Positions 8,747 to 18,155 are shown, counted from the first letter of the stretch. The stretch: 54,495 nucleotides of DNA from DATCJU01 sp036562635 (GCA_036562635.1 DATCJU010000167.1:1-54495); one strand, 5' to 3'. Notes: generated by a model not told the origin, from the sequence alone. Made by a program: numbers and translations.

Positions 8747-9448
8747 ATGGGGGGCACCGTGGAGACGAGACGAGGACGGACGGGGGCACGCCGTGTGGTG
8801 CCGCAGCACCGTGCGTCACCACCGCCCGCGTTGTTCACGGGTGCGGCGGTGGCCGCGGCGGTGGGGGTGGTGCTCGGAATCGCGGTGGGGCAGCGCATGG
8901 GAACTTCCGACCCGGGGTCCGTGCCTCCGCCCTATCCCGTCCCCGAACCGCCGAGCGTCTCGCTCACCCAGACCGAGCCCAGCGGGCCCCCGCTGGACTA
9001 CTTGCCGACGACCGTGCAGCAGCTCACCGAGGTCCGCCGGGTGTCCGGTAGCCGGACGGAGCAGGTCTCCCGGAGCCGTCCGGCACAGCACACGACCACG
9101 CCTGCAGAGAGCGTGACCACGACGAACCCGCCACCCCGCGGTCTGCTGCCGCACGTCTCCCGTATGCCGATCCTGACCCGGCCGGGGAGGACCAGCTCGG
9201 CACCATCCGTGCCGACCACCCGACCCAACCCGCCGTACCGGCCTCCCACGTCCGGCACCAGGACCGCACCCGAGGACCCGGTGCCGACGCACACACCCGA
9301 CCGGACCTCCGATCCGACCACCACCACCCCGGGTCTCTCCGCTCCGGATGTCGAGCCGACCGCCCGTCGGACCGCGGTACCGGAACCGGTGGCGCCGGTC
9401 GACGAGATCCCGTCCCACTCGCCCGCAGCCCCCGTCCGCGAGAACTGA
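8747..9448 (+). CDS. Membrane-anchored Pro/Thr-rich protein, unknown function
   Basis: A 233-residue protein with a basic N-terminus, one membrane helix at about residues 29-49 (LFTGAAVAAAVGVVLGIAVG) and a long extracellular region dominated by Pro, Thr, Ser and Arg with no recognisable domain. It probably serves as a stalk or wall-associated protein. ATG 8747 was chosen; GTG 8759, directly behind a G-rich ribosome-binding stretch, is equally plausible. The downstream lipoprotein gene starts 98 bp later on the same strand. Confidence 0.6.
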   Translation: MGGTVETRRGRTGARRVVPQHRASPPPALFTGAAVAAAVGVVLGIAVGQRMGTSDPGSVPPPYPVPEPPSVSLTQTEPSGPPLDYLPTTVQQLTEVRRVSGSRTEQVSRSRPAQHTTTPAESVTTTNPPPRGLLPHVSRMPILTRPGRTSSAPSVPTTRPNPPYRPPTSGTRTAPEDPVPTHTPDRTSDPTTTTPGLSAPDVEPTARRTAVPEPVAPVDEIPSHSPAAPVREN

Positions 9449-9546
9449 GCCCGCCCGGTTCGTCGTTGCACACGGTGCGACCCGGCCGCCGGGGGTAGCG
9501 TGGTCAGCACCAAGGCGTCCGTGGTTCCTCCCTGGGGGGTGGACGA

Positions 9547-10578
9547 GTGGGCGGATCACCGCGTGCCCGGCTCGTACCGGTTCTGTTGGGGGCGGTGTTG
9601 CTGGCCGGCTGCCCGGCGGGGCCCAGCTCCGAAACGCCGAGCAGTGCGCCCGCCACCTCCGAGAGTTCCTCCACGCCCGCTTCCCCCGTCCCGTCCACCG
9701 CCGCGGGACTGCCCGAAGGGGTCTCACCGTTCACCGGTCTGCCGGCGCCCCCGGACCGGCCGGTACTCGTCGTCAAGATCGACAACACCCGCCCGGCCCG
9801 CCCGCACACCGGGCTGGCCGCCGCGGACGTGGTCTACGTCGAGCCCGTCGAGGGCGGTCTGAGCCGGCTGGCCGCGGTGTTCTCCACCCAACTGCCCCCG
9901 GTGGTGGGGCCGGTGCGCAGTGCGCGGGGCACCGACCTGGAGCTGCTGGCCCAGTTCGGCCGGCCCGTCCTGGCCTACTCCGGCGCGGCGGCCTCGGTGC
10001 AGCAGCAGGTGAACGGGGCCTCGGTGGTACCGATCACCCCGGGGAAGGCACCACAGGCGTTCTTCACCAGCGGCCGCCGCGCCCCCTACAACCTGTACGC
10101 ACGCCCGGACCAGCTCCTGGCCGCCGGTGAGGGGGGAAGCCCGGCCAGGGACATCGGGTTCCGCTTCGGGGCGCTCCCCGAGGGCGGTACCCCGTCGACC
10201 GAGCACGTGGTGCGCTACCCGGCGGCCACCGTGGGTTTCACCTGGTCACCCGACGAGCAGCGCTGGCTGATCTCGATGGACGGCCAGCCCCTGCTCGACG
10301 CCGAGGGCGGGCGCCCGGGCGCGGCCACGGTGGTGGTGCAGCGGGTGCAGGTGCGTGACTCGGGGGTACGGGACACCGCGGGCAGTCCCTCCCCGCACGC
10401 GATCACCACCGGGGAGGGGACCGCACTGGTGTTGCGGGACGGGACGGTGTACGAGGTCCGCTGGTCCCGGCCGACTCCGGCCGACCCGACCCGCTTCACC
10501 CTTCCCTCGGGGGACCCGATGCCGTTCGCGGCGGGGCCGGTGTGGGTGGTGCTGGAACCGGTCACTGCTCCGGGGTGA
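9547..10578 (+). CDS. DUF3048 (YerB-like) domain lipoprotein
   Basis: A 343-residue secreted lipoprotein. The N-terminal signal peptide ends in a lipobox (LLAGC, Cys about residue 22), followed by a Ser/Pro-rich linker and a DUF3048 region (PFTGLPAPPDRPVLVVKIDN, then ARPHTGLAAADVVYVEPVEG, GPVRSARGTDLELLAQFGRP). DUF3048 proteins are extracellular with unknown biochemical role. The start is GTG 9547. The last 17 bases overlap the convergent metallophosphoesterase gene, so the two transcripts are antisense at their ends. Confidence 0.88.
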   Translation: MGGSPRARLVPVLLGAVLLAGCPAGPSSETPSSAPATSESSSTPASPVPSTAAGLPEGVSPFTGLPAPPDRPVLVVKIDNTRPARPHTGLAAADVVYVEPVEGGLSRLAAVFSTQLPPVVGPVRSARGTDLELLAQFGRPVLAYSGAAASVQQQVNGASVVPITPGKAPQAFFTSGRRAPYNLYARPDQLLAAGEGGSPARDIGFRFGALPEGGTPSTEHVVRYPAATVGFTWSPDEQRWLISMDGQPLLDAEGGRPGAATVVVQRVQVRDSGVRDTAGSPSPHAITTGEGTALVLRDGTVYEVRWSRPTPADPTRFTLPSGDPMPFAAGPVWVVLEPVTAPG

Positions 10579-11896
10579 GCCGGACCACGGTGATGTCCGG
10601 AGGTGCCCCCACCCGGACCGGCGGCCCCCAGAACCCGGCGCCACGGCTGACGTAGAGCCAGGTGTCGTCGATGCGCTCCAGCCCGGCCACCACGGGTTGT
10701 TGCAGCCTCACCAGCAGGTTGAACGGGGCGAGCTGCCCGCCGTGGGTGTGCCCGGAGAGCTGCAGGTCCACCCCGTGCCGCACCGCCTCGGCCACCTGCA
10801 CCGGCTGGTGCGCCATCAGCACCACCGGGCGGGAGGTGTCCCGTCCGCCGAGCGCTCGCTCGAAGTCGGGGGCGTCGTCCTGCCCGGCCCCGGTGACGTC
10901 GTTGACCCCGGCCAGGTCCAGCACCCCGGCGCCCTGCCGGATCTCCACCCGCTCGTTGCGCAGCGGCTGCACCCCGAGCCGTTCCAGCTCGCGCAGCCAG
11001 GGTTCGACGCCGGAGAAGTACTCGTGGTTGCCGGTGACGAAGAACGAGCCGTACCTGCTGGACAGGTCGCGCAGCGGTGCGGCCGCCGGACCCAGCTGGG
11101 AGACCGACCCGTCCACCAGGTCGCCCACGATCGCCACCAGGTCGGGCTCCAACTCGTTGATCCGGGACACCACGCGTTCGGTGTGACCGCGCCCCAGGAT
11201 CGGGCCCAGGTGGATGTCGCTGACCACCGCGATGCGCAGCCCGGTCAGGTCCGGGTGCAGCCGGCGCAGCGGCACGGTCACCTGCGTGATCTGCGGACCA
11301 CCCAGTGCGTTGCTCATCCCGTAGCCCACGGTGCCCACCGCCCCGACCGTGGTGACCAGGGCGGCGGAGCGGGCCAGGAACAGGCGCCGGTTCAGCCGGC
11401 GCTCGGCCTGGCCGTCGGGCCGGGACGGCTCGGGCTCCGCGGGGTCGGTGGCCGGTTCCGGGTCGGCGGGGGTGGCGGGCTCGGTGGCCGACTCCTCCGT
11501 GACGGAGGGGACGGCCGCCGGGACCGTCGTCGGGCGGACGGAGTCGACGGGCGCGGGCCGGGTGGAGCGTTCACCGCGGCGCCACCACAGGTTCACCAGC
11601 AGCCGCGGTACCTCCAGCACCACCAGGATGACCGCCAGGTAGAACATGAGGGCCAGCCAGAGGAAGGCGGGCCAGGCGATCCACCGTGCGACGTCCACGG
11701 GCAGCATCCGGGTGAGCGCCACCCCGGCCGGTGGAGTCAGGGCGAGAACGACGGCGGCGACGGTCCCGACACGGCGCCACCGCCCGGGCCGGGTGGTGTC
11801 CCGCACCAACCGCTTCCACAGGAAGAGGTGTACGAGGGCCGTCGCCAGAGCGATGACCAAGGCGAACACGAGTGTCCCGATCAGAGTGACCTCCAC
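10562..11896 (-). CDS. Membrane-bound metallophosphoesterase
   Basis: A protein of about 444 residues. Four N-terminal membrane helices (about residues 1-130) and a Pro/Glu-rich linker lead to a further helix and a calcineurin-like phosphoesterase domain with VVSDIHLGP (Asp and His ligands), GDLVDG, GNHEYFSG and SGHTHGGQ. This is the YkuE/YaeI-like group of two-metal phosphoesterases. I prefer GTG 11896 over the TTG one codon upstream. The natural substrate is unknown. The gene converges on the lipoprotein gene with a 17-bp overlap. Confidence 0.9.
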   Translation of the reverse strand: MEVTLIGTLVFALVIALATALVHLFLWKRLVRDTTRPGRWRRVGTVAAVVLALTPPAGVALTRMLPVDVARWIAWPAFLWLALMFYLAVILVVLEVPRLLVNLWWRRGERSTRPAPVDSVRPTTVPAAVPSVTEESATEPATPADPEPATDPAEPEPSRPDGQAERRLNRRLFLARSAALVTTVGAVGTVGYGMSNALGGPQITQVTVPLRRLHPDLTGLRIAVVSDIHLGPILGRGHTERVVSRINELEPDLVAIVGDLVDGSVSQLGPAAAPLRDLSSRYGSFFVTGNHEYFSGVEPWLRELERLGVQPLRNERVEIRQGAGVLDLAGVNDVTGAGQDDAPDFERALGGRDTSRPVVLMAHQPVQVAEAVRHGVDLQLSGHTHGGQLAPFNLLVRLQQPVVAGLERIDDTWLYVSRGAGFWGPPVRVGAPPDITVVRLTPEQ

Positions 11897-12136
11897 CAAC
11901 TACGACTCCGCACAGTCAATACCCTTCCCGGATGTGCTCACCCGCCGGGGTGATCGAGCGGTGGGGGCGTGCTGACCGAAGTCGGTGGGCGACCGGTCCG
12001 CGGGAGGGGACGCTCCTGCCGGCTCGGGGTGGGCGGAGCCGGTCGACCCACCGGGAGGCCGGTGTCCCCTGGAAGGGTGCAATTGGCCCGACGGAGGCCT
12101 CGGACGCCCGTCGATCCGCCACCGGTCCGTCGCCGG

Positions 12137-14170
12137 ATGGGAGCATCCGGCGGCGTGGACGAACAGCTCGCCGAGCTCGCCGCGGCTCACGGGGTCGCCA
12201 CCTGGTACCTCGACGGGGCCCGTCACCGTGTCGACGTCGACCCCGCGGTGGTGGTCGCCGTGCTCGGCCAGCTCGGCGTGGACGCCAGCACCCCGCTGGC
12301 GGTCCGTCAGGAGCTGGCCAGGGTGCGGGAGCGCCGCGCGCGGTACCCGCTGCCCGCAACCGTCGCGCTCCGCCAGGGCGAGTCCCGCCCCCTGCCCGGC
12401 CCCGCCCTGGTGCGCTGCGAGGACGGTACCCAGCGCGAGCTGCGGGACGAGCTGCCGTCCGACCTGCCTCTGGGCTGGCACCGGCTGGTCACCGCCGACC
12501 AGGAGGTCACCCTCGTGGTGAGCCCGCGGAGGTTGCCCGCTCCGCCGCGCACCTGGGGGTGGGCGTTGCAGCTGTACGCCCTGTGCTCCCGCGCCTCCTG
12601 GGGCATGGGTGACCTGGCCGACCTGGGTGAGTTCGTGCGGTGGACCGCCGGGGCGCACGGAGCGGGCGTGGTCCTGCTCAACCCGCTGCACGCGGTCACT
12701 CCGGTGCCACCGATCCAACCCTCCCCCTACTCCCCGTCCAGCCGGCGGTTCGTCAACCCGCTCTACCTGCGGGTCGAACACACCCCCGCCTACCGGCGGG
12801 CCGACCCGGCGATCCGGGAGCAGGTCGACGCGCTCCGTGTCCCCCTGGGCGACCGGATCGACCACGACACGGTGTGGGCGGCCAAGCGCGCCGCCCTGGA
12901 ACTGCTGTGGCCGTACGCGGAGTCGGTGGACGTGGACGCCGATCCCGCGTTGCGGGACTTCGCCACCTTCTGCGCCCTGGCCGAGCGGCACGGCGCGGAC
13001 TGGCGCCGTTGGCCCGAACCCCTGCGGCACCCCGCGTCGGCTGCGGTCGCCGCGGCCCGGGTCGAGCTCGCTCCCCGGGTGGCCTTCCACGCCTGGGTGC
13101 AGCGGCTGTGTGCTGAGCAGCTCGACGAGGTCCGCCGTCGGGCCCGGGCGGCCGGGATGCCGGTGGGCGTGGTGCACGACCTGGCGGTGGGGGTGGCACC
13201 GGACGGTGCCGACGCCTGGGCGTTGCAGGACGTGCTCGCCACCGAGGTCACCGTCGGGGCGCCGCCCGACGCGTTCAACCAGCAGGGCCAGGACTGGAAC
13301 CTGCCGCCGTGGCGCCCGGACCGGTTGGCCGAGGCCGGGTACCGGCCCTACCGGGAGATGCTGCGCGCGGTGCTCCGGCACGCCGACGGTCTCCGTGTGG
13401 ACCACGTGGCCGGGTTGTGGCGGTTGTGGTGGATCCCGCCGGGGGAACCGCCGAGCCGGGGTACCTACGTGCACTACGACGCCGAGGTGTTGCTCGGCGC
13501 GCTCGCGTTGGAGGCGTACCGGGCCGGGGCCGTGGTGGTGGGTGAGGACCTGGGCACGGTCGAGCCGGAGGTCACCGCGGCGTTGCACGAGCGGAACATG
13601 CTCGGTTCCGCGGTGCTGTGGTTCCAGCGCGACCACGACGCCCCCGGTGCGCCGCCGCTGCCGCCCGAGCGGTGGCCGGAGCAGGCGGTGGCCAGCATCT
13701 CCACCCACGATCTGCCCACGGCCCCGGGGTTCCTGCGTGGTGAGCACGTCACGGTGCGGGCCGAGCTGGGGGTGCTGATCCGGTCGGTGGACGAGGAGTT
13801 GGCCCGGGCCGAGGCGGAGCGACGCGATCTGATGGGCCTGCTCCGGGCCCAGGGACTGGTCCGGAAGGACGAGTCGGACCCGCGTGCGCTGGTGCGCGCG
13901 ATGCACGCCCTGCTGGCCCGGACTCCCAGTCGGCTGGTGCTGGTGTCTCCGTACGACGTGGTGGGGGAGGTCCGGCAGCCGAACCTTCCGGGAACGATCG
14001 ACGAGTATCCCAACTGGCGGCTGCCGCTCCGCGTGCTTCTGGAGGAGCTGGTCGCCGATCCGCACCTGGACGAGTTGCTGGAGCCGCTGCGCACCGCACG
14101 CGCGGCGGTCGGTGGCCCCGTCTCCCGTTGCTCCGCCGGTTCGGGGTGTCCGTTCCCCTTTTTCCGCTAG
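12137..14170 (+). CDS. malQ: 4-alpha-glucanotransferase (amylomaltase)
   Basis: A 677-residue GH77 enzyme that transfers alpha-1,4-glucan chains between malto-oligosaccharides in the cytosol. An N-terminal region of about 150 residues precedes the barrel (WGWALQLYALCSRASWGMGD). The catalytic motifs are present: nucleophile Asp in LRVDHVAGLWRLWW, acid/base Glu in VVVGEDLGTVEPEV, and transition-state Asp in STHDLPTAPGF. ATG 12137 and GTG 12155 are both possible. The last codons and the stop form the hairpin at 14151-14187. It marks the apparent left border of the biosynthetic cluster. Confidence 0.92.
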   Translation: MGASGGVDEQLAELAAAHGVATWYLDGARHRVDVDPAVVVAVLGQLGVDASTPLAVRQELARVRERRARYPLPATVALRQGESRPLPGPALVRCEDGTQRELRDELPSDLPLGWHRLVTADQEVTLVVSPRRLPAPPRTWGWALQLYALCSRASWGMGDLADLGEFVRWTAGAHGAGVVLLNPLHAVTPVPPIQPSPYSPSSRRFVNPLYLRVEHTPAYRRADPAIREQVDALRVPLGDRIDHDTVWAAKRAALELLWPYAESVDVDADPALRDFATFCALAERHGADWRRWPEPLRHPASAAVAAARVELAPRVAFHAWVQRLCAEQLDEVRRRARAAGMPVGVVHDLAVGVAPDGADAWALQDVLATEVTVGAPPDAFNQQGQDWNLPPWRPDRLAEAGYRPYREMLRAVLRHADGLRVDHVAGLWRLWWIPPGEPPSRGTYVHYDAEVLLGALALEAYRAGAVVVGEDLGTVEPEVTAALHERNMLGSAVLWFQRDHDAPGAPPLPPERWPEQAVASISTHDLPTAPGFLRGEHVTVRAELGVLIRSVDEELARAEAERRDLMGLLRAQGLVRKDESDPRALVRAMHALLARTPSRLVLVSPYDVVGEVRQPNLPGTIDEYPNWRLPLRVLLEELVADPHLDELLEPLRTARAAVGGPVSRCSAGSGCPFPFFR

Positions 14171-14187
14171 GCGGAAAAAGGGGAACG
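14151..14187 (+). terminator. Hairpin terminator containing the malQ stop codon
   Basis: A perfect 17-bp stem (left arm 14151-14167, right arm 14171-14187) whose 3-nt loop is the TAG stop codon of malQ. The arms hold CCCCTTTTT and AAAAAGGGG, unlike the GC-only hairpins elsewhere in the window. Confidence 0.85.
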
Positions 14188-14673
14188 GGTGCTCGGTTCG
14201 GGGGATGTGGCGGTGGTCGGGCACGATCGTCCTGCCCGGGCAGCGGCCGGATGTCCGGAACGGCGCTGGGTGGAGGTGGTGAGCGGGCGCGACCCTTTGT
14301 CGCGCCCGGGCTGCGCCGACCGGCTCAGTGTGGTGCCGCCGTACGACCCGCGCCGCTCGTCAGGGGGAGGTCAGCGCGGGTGTGGTCCATCGGTGTGACG
14401 CGGAGCACACCCCCGGGGTGGGAGATGGTGTCCACTGTGGACGGAGGACTGTGCGGCGAACTGCGGGGTCGAGACCGTTCCAGCGCCGCTCCAGCGAGCG
14501 TCGAGCCAACATGACAAGCGTCTTGTGACGTCGGAGCTGGCAAGCGGGCGCCGGTGGAGGGAGAGCACAAAGTAGCAAACCGGAGCAGCGCATCCAGCAC
14601 CGGGGGAGGGAAGACGTCCTCCCACAGCTGATTGGTCCCCCAAGACCAGGGATCGCAAGGCGGTGGTGGTGGA
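14188..14673 (+). promoter_or_regulatory. Leader region of the first SARP gene
   Basis: There is no credible gene in these 486 bases. Visible structures are a 9-bp hairpin (arms 14284-14292 and 14300-14308), the inverted repeat GTCCACTGTGGAC (14430-14442) and the inverted repeat ACAAGCGTCTTGT (14514-14526). The long leader suits a regulator that integrates several inputs, but no binding protein can be named and no clear -10/-35 pair is visible. Confidence 0.45.
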
Positions 14674-16611
14674 GTGCAGGTCAGAGTTCTGGGACCGTTC
14701 GAGGTGATGCGCGGCGGAGAGGTGGTCACCCCCTCCGCGCCCAAGTTACGCAGCGTGCTCGCACTGTTCGCGGTGCACGCCAACAGCGTGGTCCGGACCG
14801 ACCAGATCATCGAGGAGCTGTGGGAGGACCGACCACCGTTCAGCGCCACGACGACCCTACAGACCTACGTGTACCAACTGCGCAAACTGCTCGGTTGGCC
14901 TGCCCGGCAGGGAAGGACGGCACCGCAGGCGGAGGGGCAGGCACAGTCGGTGACCTTGCGCACCACACCGGGGGGCTATCTGCTGGAGTTGGAGCCCGAC
15001 GCCCTGGACGCCCACCGCTTCGAGCGGATGTCCTCCGAGGGCTGGGCGAAGCTGGAGGCCGGTGACCTGGAGTCCGCCTCGGCCATCCTGCGCAAGGCGT
15101 TGCAGCTCTGGCGCGGCCCCGCACTGACCGCGGTGGACACCGGCCCCGTGCTCCAGGCCGAGGCGGTGCGCCTGGAGGAGAAGCGCAAGGTCGTCACCGA
15201 GTGGCGGATCGACGCCGACCTGCAGCTCGGCCGACATCCCGAACTGATCGGCGAGCTGACCGGGCTGGTGGCGCAGCAGCCCACGCACGAGGGATTCCAG
15301 GGCAAGCTCATGCTGGCCCTGTACCGGGCGGGTCGCCGCTCCGAGGCGCTGCAGGTGTACCAGCGGGCGCGGGCCGCACTGGCCCGGGAGCTGGGTCTGG
15401 AGCCGTCGGCCGAGCTGCAGCGCCTGCACCGTGCGGTGCTGGCCGCCGATCCCGCCCTCGACGCCCCCATCAGCGGGGTGGGCATGGTCCGGGTGGGCAA
15501 GCGGGTGGAGCCGCCGAGCCAGTTGCCGCCGGACGTGCCGCGCCTGGTCGGCCGGACGCGCCAGGTGGAGCTGGTGCGGCGGGTGCTGGCCCCGGGCCAG
15601 CGCACCACGCCGCCGGTGGTGCAGGTGGTGGGTGCTCCGGGATCGGGCAAGACCGCGTTCTGCGTGCACGCCGCCCACCAGGTCCGTGCCGTCTACCCGG
15701 ACGGGCAGCTCTACGCCCGGATGGAGGGCGCCGAGGGAACCCCGCTGACCGCCGCCGAGGTGCTGGCCGACTTCCTGCGCGCGGTGGGCGTGCCCCGGGA
15801 GCGGATGCCGGCCACGGTGGAGGAACGAAGCCGGATGTTCCGGAGCTGGACGGCCACCCGCAAGGTGCTGGTGGTGTTGGACGACGTGTCCAGCGTCGAG
15901 CAACTCCTGCCGTTGCTGCCCAGCGGCCCGGGATGCGCGACCCTGGTGGCCACCCGACGGCGGTTGGCCGACGCGGCGATCACGGTGACCGTCTCGTTGC
16001 CCCGGCTCGGCACCGCCGACGCGGTCCAGCTGTTGTCCGACGTGGTGGGTTCCCAGCGTGCGGCACGGGACGCGGCCGCGATCCGGGAACTGGCGGACAT
16101 GTGCGACGGCCTGCCGATGGCCCTGCGCGGTGCGGCCAGCCGGGTGCAGCTGCGCCCGCACTGGCCGATCACCCGCCTGTTGCCGCGCATGCGGGGCGAG
16201 GAACGGCGTGCCCCGGCCTCGCCGGTGGGGGAGCTGGGGATCGGGGCCAGTGTGCTGGCCTCCTATCGGCTGGTGTCCCCGGCGGGGCAGGCCGCGTTCC
16301 GGCAGGTCGCGTCCCGGGTGTCCGACCCGGTCTCGGCTGCCGAGGCGGCGGTGATGCTGGGGGTCGACGAGCTCACCGCCGAGGCGTTGCTGGAGGAGCT
16401 GGTGGAGTTCCAGCTCGCCGAGGTCGTCGACGCCGGACCGGGCGGTCCCGGCGGTGACGGGTTCCGTTACTGGTTCCGGCCGTTGTTCCAGGCCGTGGCC
16501 GGCCAGCTCGTGCCGGCCGGTGAGGAGACCGAGGCCACGCGCCAGCCTGCGGCGACCGTGCCGCTGCGGGTGGCCCCGGAGATGTGGATCCCGCGGGTGG
16601 CACCGGCGTAG
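14674..16611 (+). CDS. SARP family activator with BTAD and NB-ARC domains (first)
   Basis: A 645-residue cluster-situated activator. Domains in order: OmpR-type winged helix (about residues 5-95, LRSVLALFAVHANSVVRTDQ), bacterial transcriptional activation domain (about 105-250), and NB-ARC ATPase (about 290-520, P loop GAPGSGKTAF, then KVLVVLDDV), with a helical tail. SARPs bind 11-bp-spaced heptamers next to the -10 element; such sites occur across this cluster. The GTG at 14674 gives the standard MQVRVLGPFEV start. Codon 25 is TTA (14746-14748), the rare leucine codon read by the bldA tRNA. It shares its architecture with the SARP at 50338-52281. Confidence 0.92.
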   Translation: MQVRVLGPFEVMRGGEVVTPSAPKLRSVLALFAVHANSVVRTDQIIEELWEDRPPFSATTTLQTYVYQLRKLLGWPARQGRTAPQAEGQAQSVTLRTTPGGYLLELEPDALDAHRFERMSSEGWAKLEAGDLESASAILRKALQLWRGPALTAVDTGPVLQAEAVRLEEKRKVVTEWRIDADLQLGRHPELIGELTGLVAQQPTHEGFQGKLMLALYRAGRRSEALQVYQRARAALARELGLEPSAELQRLHRAVLAADPALDAPISGVGMVRVGKRVEPPSQLPPDVPRLVGRTRQVELVRRVLAPGQRTTPPVVQVVGAPGSGKTAFCVHAAHQVRAVYPDGQLYARMEGAEGTPLTAAEVLADFLRAVGVPRERMPATVEERSRMFRSWTATRKVLVVLDDVSSVEQLLPLLPSGPGCATLVATRRRLADAAITVTVSLPRLGTADAVQLLSDVVGSQRAARDAAAIRELADMCDGLPMALRGAASRVQLRPHWPITRLLPRMRGEERRAPASPVGELGIGASVLASYRLVSPAGQAAFRQVASRVSDPVSAAEAAVMLGVDELTAEALLEELVEFQLAEVVDAGPGGPGGDGFRYWFRPLFQAVAGQLVPAGEETEATRQPAATVPLRVAPEMWIPRVAPA

Positions 16612-16952
16612 GCCCGTGGGCCCTCGAGCGCGGGGCGAGTCGGCCAGGCGTGGGGCCGCCGGCTCGCCCCGTTTCCATACCCGGTCCCGCGGTGGGGCGA
16701 CCCGGGTGGTCCACCACGGGCGGTCGGCGGACGGTGGTTCCTCTTCAGTTATCCGTTTGCGAATAACCCGGATTCAGGTGATCATGACGGGTGACCGGCT
16801 CGCCGTTGCGCCGGCACCGTCCCTCCGGTACCCCCTGCTCCTCGGGGTTTCCCCTAGGGGAAACCCTGATTCTTGGGGAGAACTCGGGGAGTTCCTGAGG
16901 GAGGACACTGTTCCATATGTTCGAAGACGACTATTCGTGCTAGGGTGATCGC
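16612..16952 (+). promoter_or_regulatory. Intergenic region before the first monooxygenase gene
   Basis: No gene is seen. It holds an imperfect inverted repeat GTTATCCG...CGAATAAC (16748-16767), a perfect 22-bp palindrome (16845-16866, described separately) and, just after the SARP stop, TCGAGCG and GCGAGTC 11 bp apart (16624-16641). The last is too far from the next start to be convincing as a SARP site. Confidence 0.45.
16845..16866. promoter_or_regulatory. Perfect 22-bp palindrome before the monooxygenase gene
   Basis: GGGTTTCCCCT is followed directly by its reverse complement, 86 bp before the start at 16953 and 233 bp after the SARP stop. The zero-length spacer and tract-like arms suit an operator better than a terminator, though a late terminator for the SARP gene cannot be excluded. 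Confidence 0.5.
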
Positions 16953-18155
16953 GTGGCCAGCCGGAACGGACTGTCTGAGAAGAAGGCATTGATCATCGGT
17001 TGCGGCATCGCGGGGCCGGTCCTCGCGATGTTCCTGCAGCGGGCCGGTATCTCCGCCGTGATCTACGAGGGGAGGCCGGCACCACGGGACGAGGAGGGGG
17101 CGTTCCTCAACCTGGCGCCGAACGGCCTGGCGGTGCTCGACCAGCTGGACGTGGCGGACCAGGTCGTCGCCTACGGGTCGCCCACGACCACCACGATCTT
17201 CCAGAACCACCGGGGCAAGCGACTCGGCGAGAACCCCGAGACCACGACGCTGATCAAGCGTGGCCTGCTCAACCGGGCGCTGCGTGAGGCGGCGATCGAC
17301 CGGGGCATCACCGTCGAGTGGAACAAGCGCCTGGTGGACGTGGAGATCACGCCGCAGCGCACCGTCGTGGCGCGGTTCGAGGACGGCAGCGAGGCACACG
17401 GTGACTTCCTCGTCGGCTGCGACGGCATCCACTCCCGCACCCGGCGGGTGGTCATGCCGAACGCGCCGCGGCCGCAGTACACCGGCACCATCGACTGTGG
17501 GGCGTTCACCCGCCTGCCGCACGTGAAGTCGACCGACGGTGCCATGTACATGACCTTCGGGCTCAAGGGCTTCTTCGGCTACCAGGTGGTGCCGGACGGA
17601 GAGATCTACTGGTTCGAGAACTTCTGGCAGGAGGCCGAGCCGGACCGGGCCAAGCTGGAGGCCATCTCCACCGAGGACTACAAGGCGCGGCTGCTGGAGC
17701 TGCACAAGGACGACCACGACCCCATCTGCGACATCATCCGCTCCACCGAGGGGCTGATCGCCCGTTGGCCGATCTACGACCTGCCGCCGCTGGACACCTG
17801 GCACAAGGGGCCGGTCTGCCTGATCGGCGACGCGGCGCACGCCACCTCGCCGCACGTGGGCCAGGGCGCGTCGATGGCGTTGGAGGACGCCATCGTGCTG
17901 GCCAAGTGTCTGCGGGACATCGGTGAGATCGAGCGGGCCTTCGAGACGTTCGAGAAGATCCGCAAGGAGCGGGTGGAGCGGGCGGTCAAGCAGGCGCGGC
18001 GCACCGGCAACCAGAAGTCGCCGGGCAACGCGTTCGGGCGGGCCGTGCGTGACCTGATCCTGCCCTTCTTCCTCAAGCAGGGCGTCAAGCAGGTGCAGTG
18101 GATCTACGAGTACCGGGTGGACTGGGACGAGAAGGTCCCGGCACTGCTCGGCTGA
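16953..18155 (+). CDS. FAD-dependent monooxygenase, group A
   Basis: A 400-residue NAD(P)H-dependent aromatic hydroxylase-type enzyme. FAD motifs are all present: ALIIGCGIAGPVLAMFLQ near the N-terminus, VGCDGIHSRTRR (DG motif) in the middle, and LIGDAAHATSPHVGQGASMA near residue 290. It is shorter than the RdmE/PgaE-type enzymes elsewhere in this cluster and lacks their C-terminal thioredoxin-like extension, so it belongs to a different subgroup. It likely hydroxylates or epoxidises a polyketide intermediate; the position is unknown. The GTG at 16953 is used. A terminator follows. Confidence 0.88.
   Translation: MASRNGLSEKKALIIGCGIAGPVLAMFLQRAGISAVIYEGRPAPRDEEGAFLNLAPNGLAVLDQLDVADQVVAYGSPTTTTIFQNHRGKRLGENPETTTLIKRGLLNRALREAAIDRGITVEWNKRLVDVEITPQRTVVARFEDGSEAHGDFLVGCDGIHSRTRRVVMPNAPRPQYTGTIDCGAFTRLPHVKSTDGAMYMTFGLKGFFGYQVVPDGEIYWFENFWQEAEPDRAKLEAISTEDYKARLLELHKDDHDPICDIIRSTEGLIARWPIYDLPPLDTWHKGPVCLIGDAAHATSPHVGQGASMALEDAIVLAKCLRDIGEIERAFETFEKIRKERVERAVKQARRTGNQKSPGNAFGRAVRDLILPFFLKQGVKQVQWIYEYRVDWDEKVPALLG

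Noticed and set aside
11900..14224. 774-residue open frame on the minus strand
   Set aside because: It is the antisense of malQ. The translation is His/Arg/Gly/Pro-rich with no domain, while the plus-strand frame has all GH77 motifs.
16624..16641. TCGAGCG and GCGAGTC 11 bp apart as a SARP site for the first monooxygenase
   Set aside because: It lies 310 bp from the start and just after the previous stop; the second heptamer is poor. Probably chance in GC-rich sequence.
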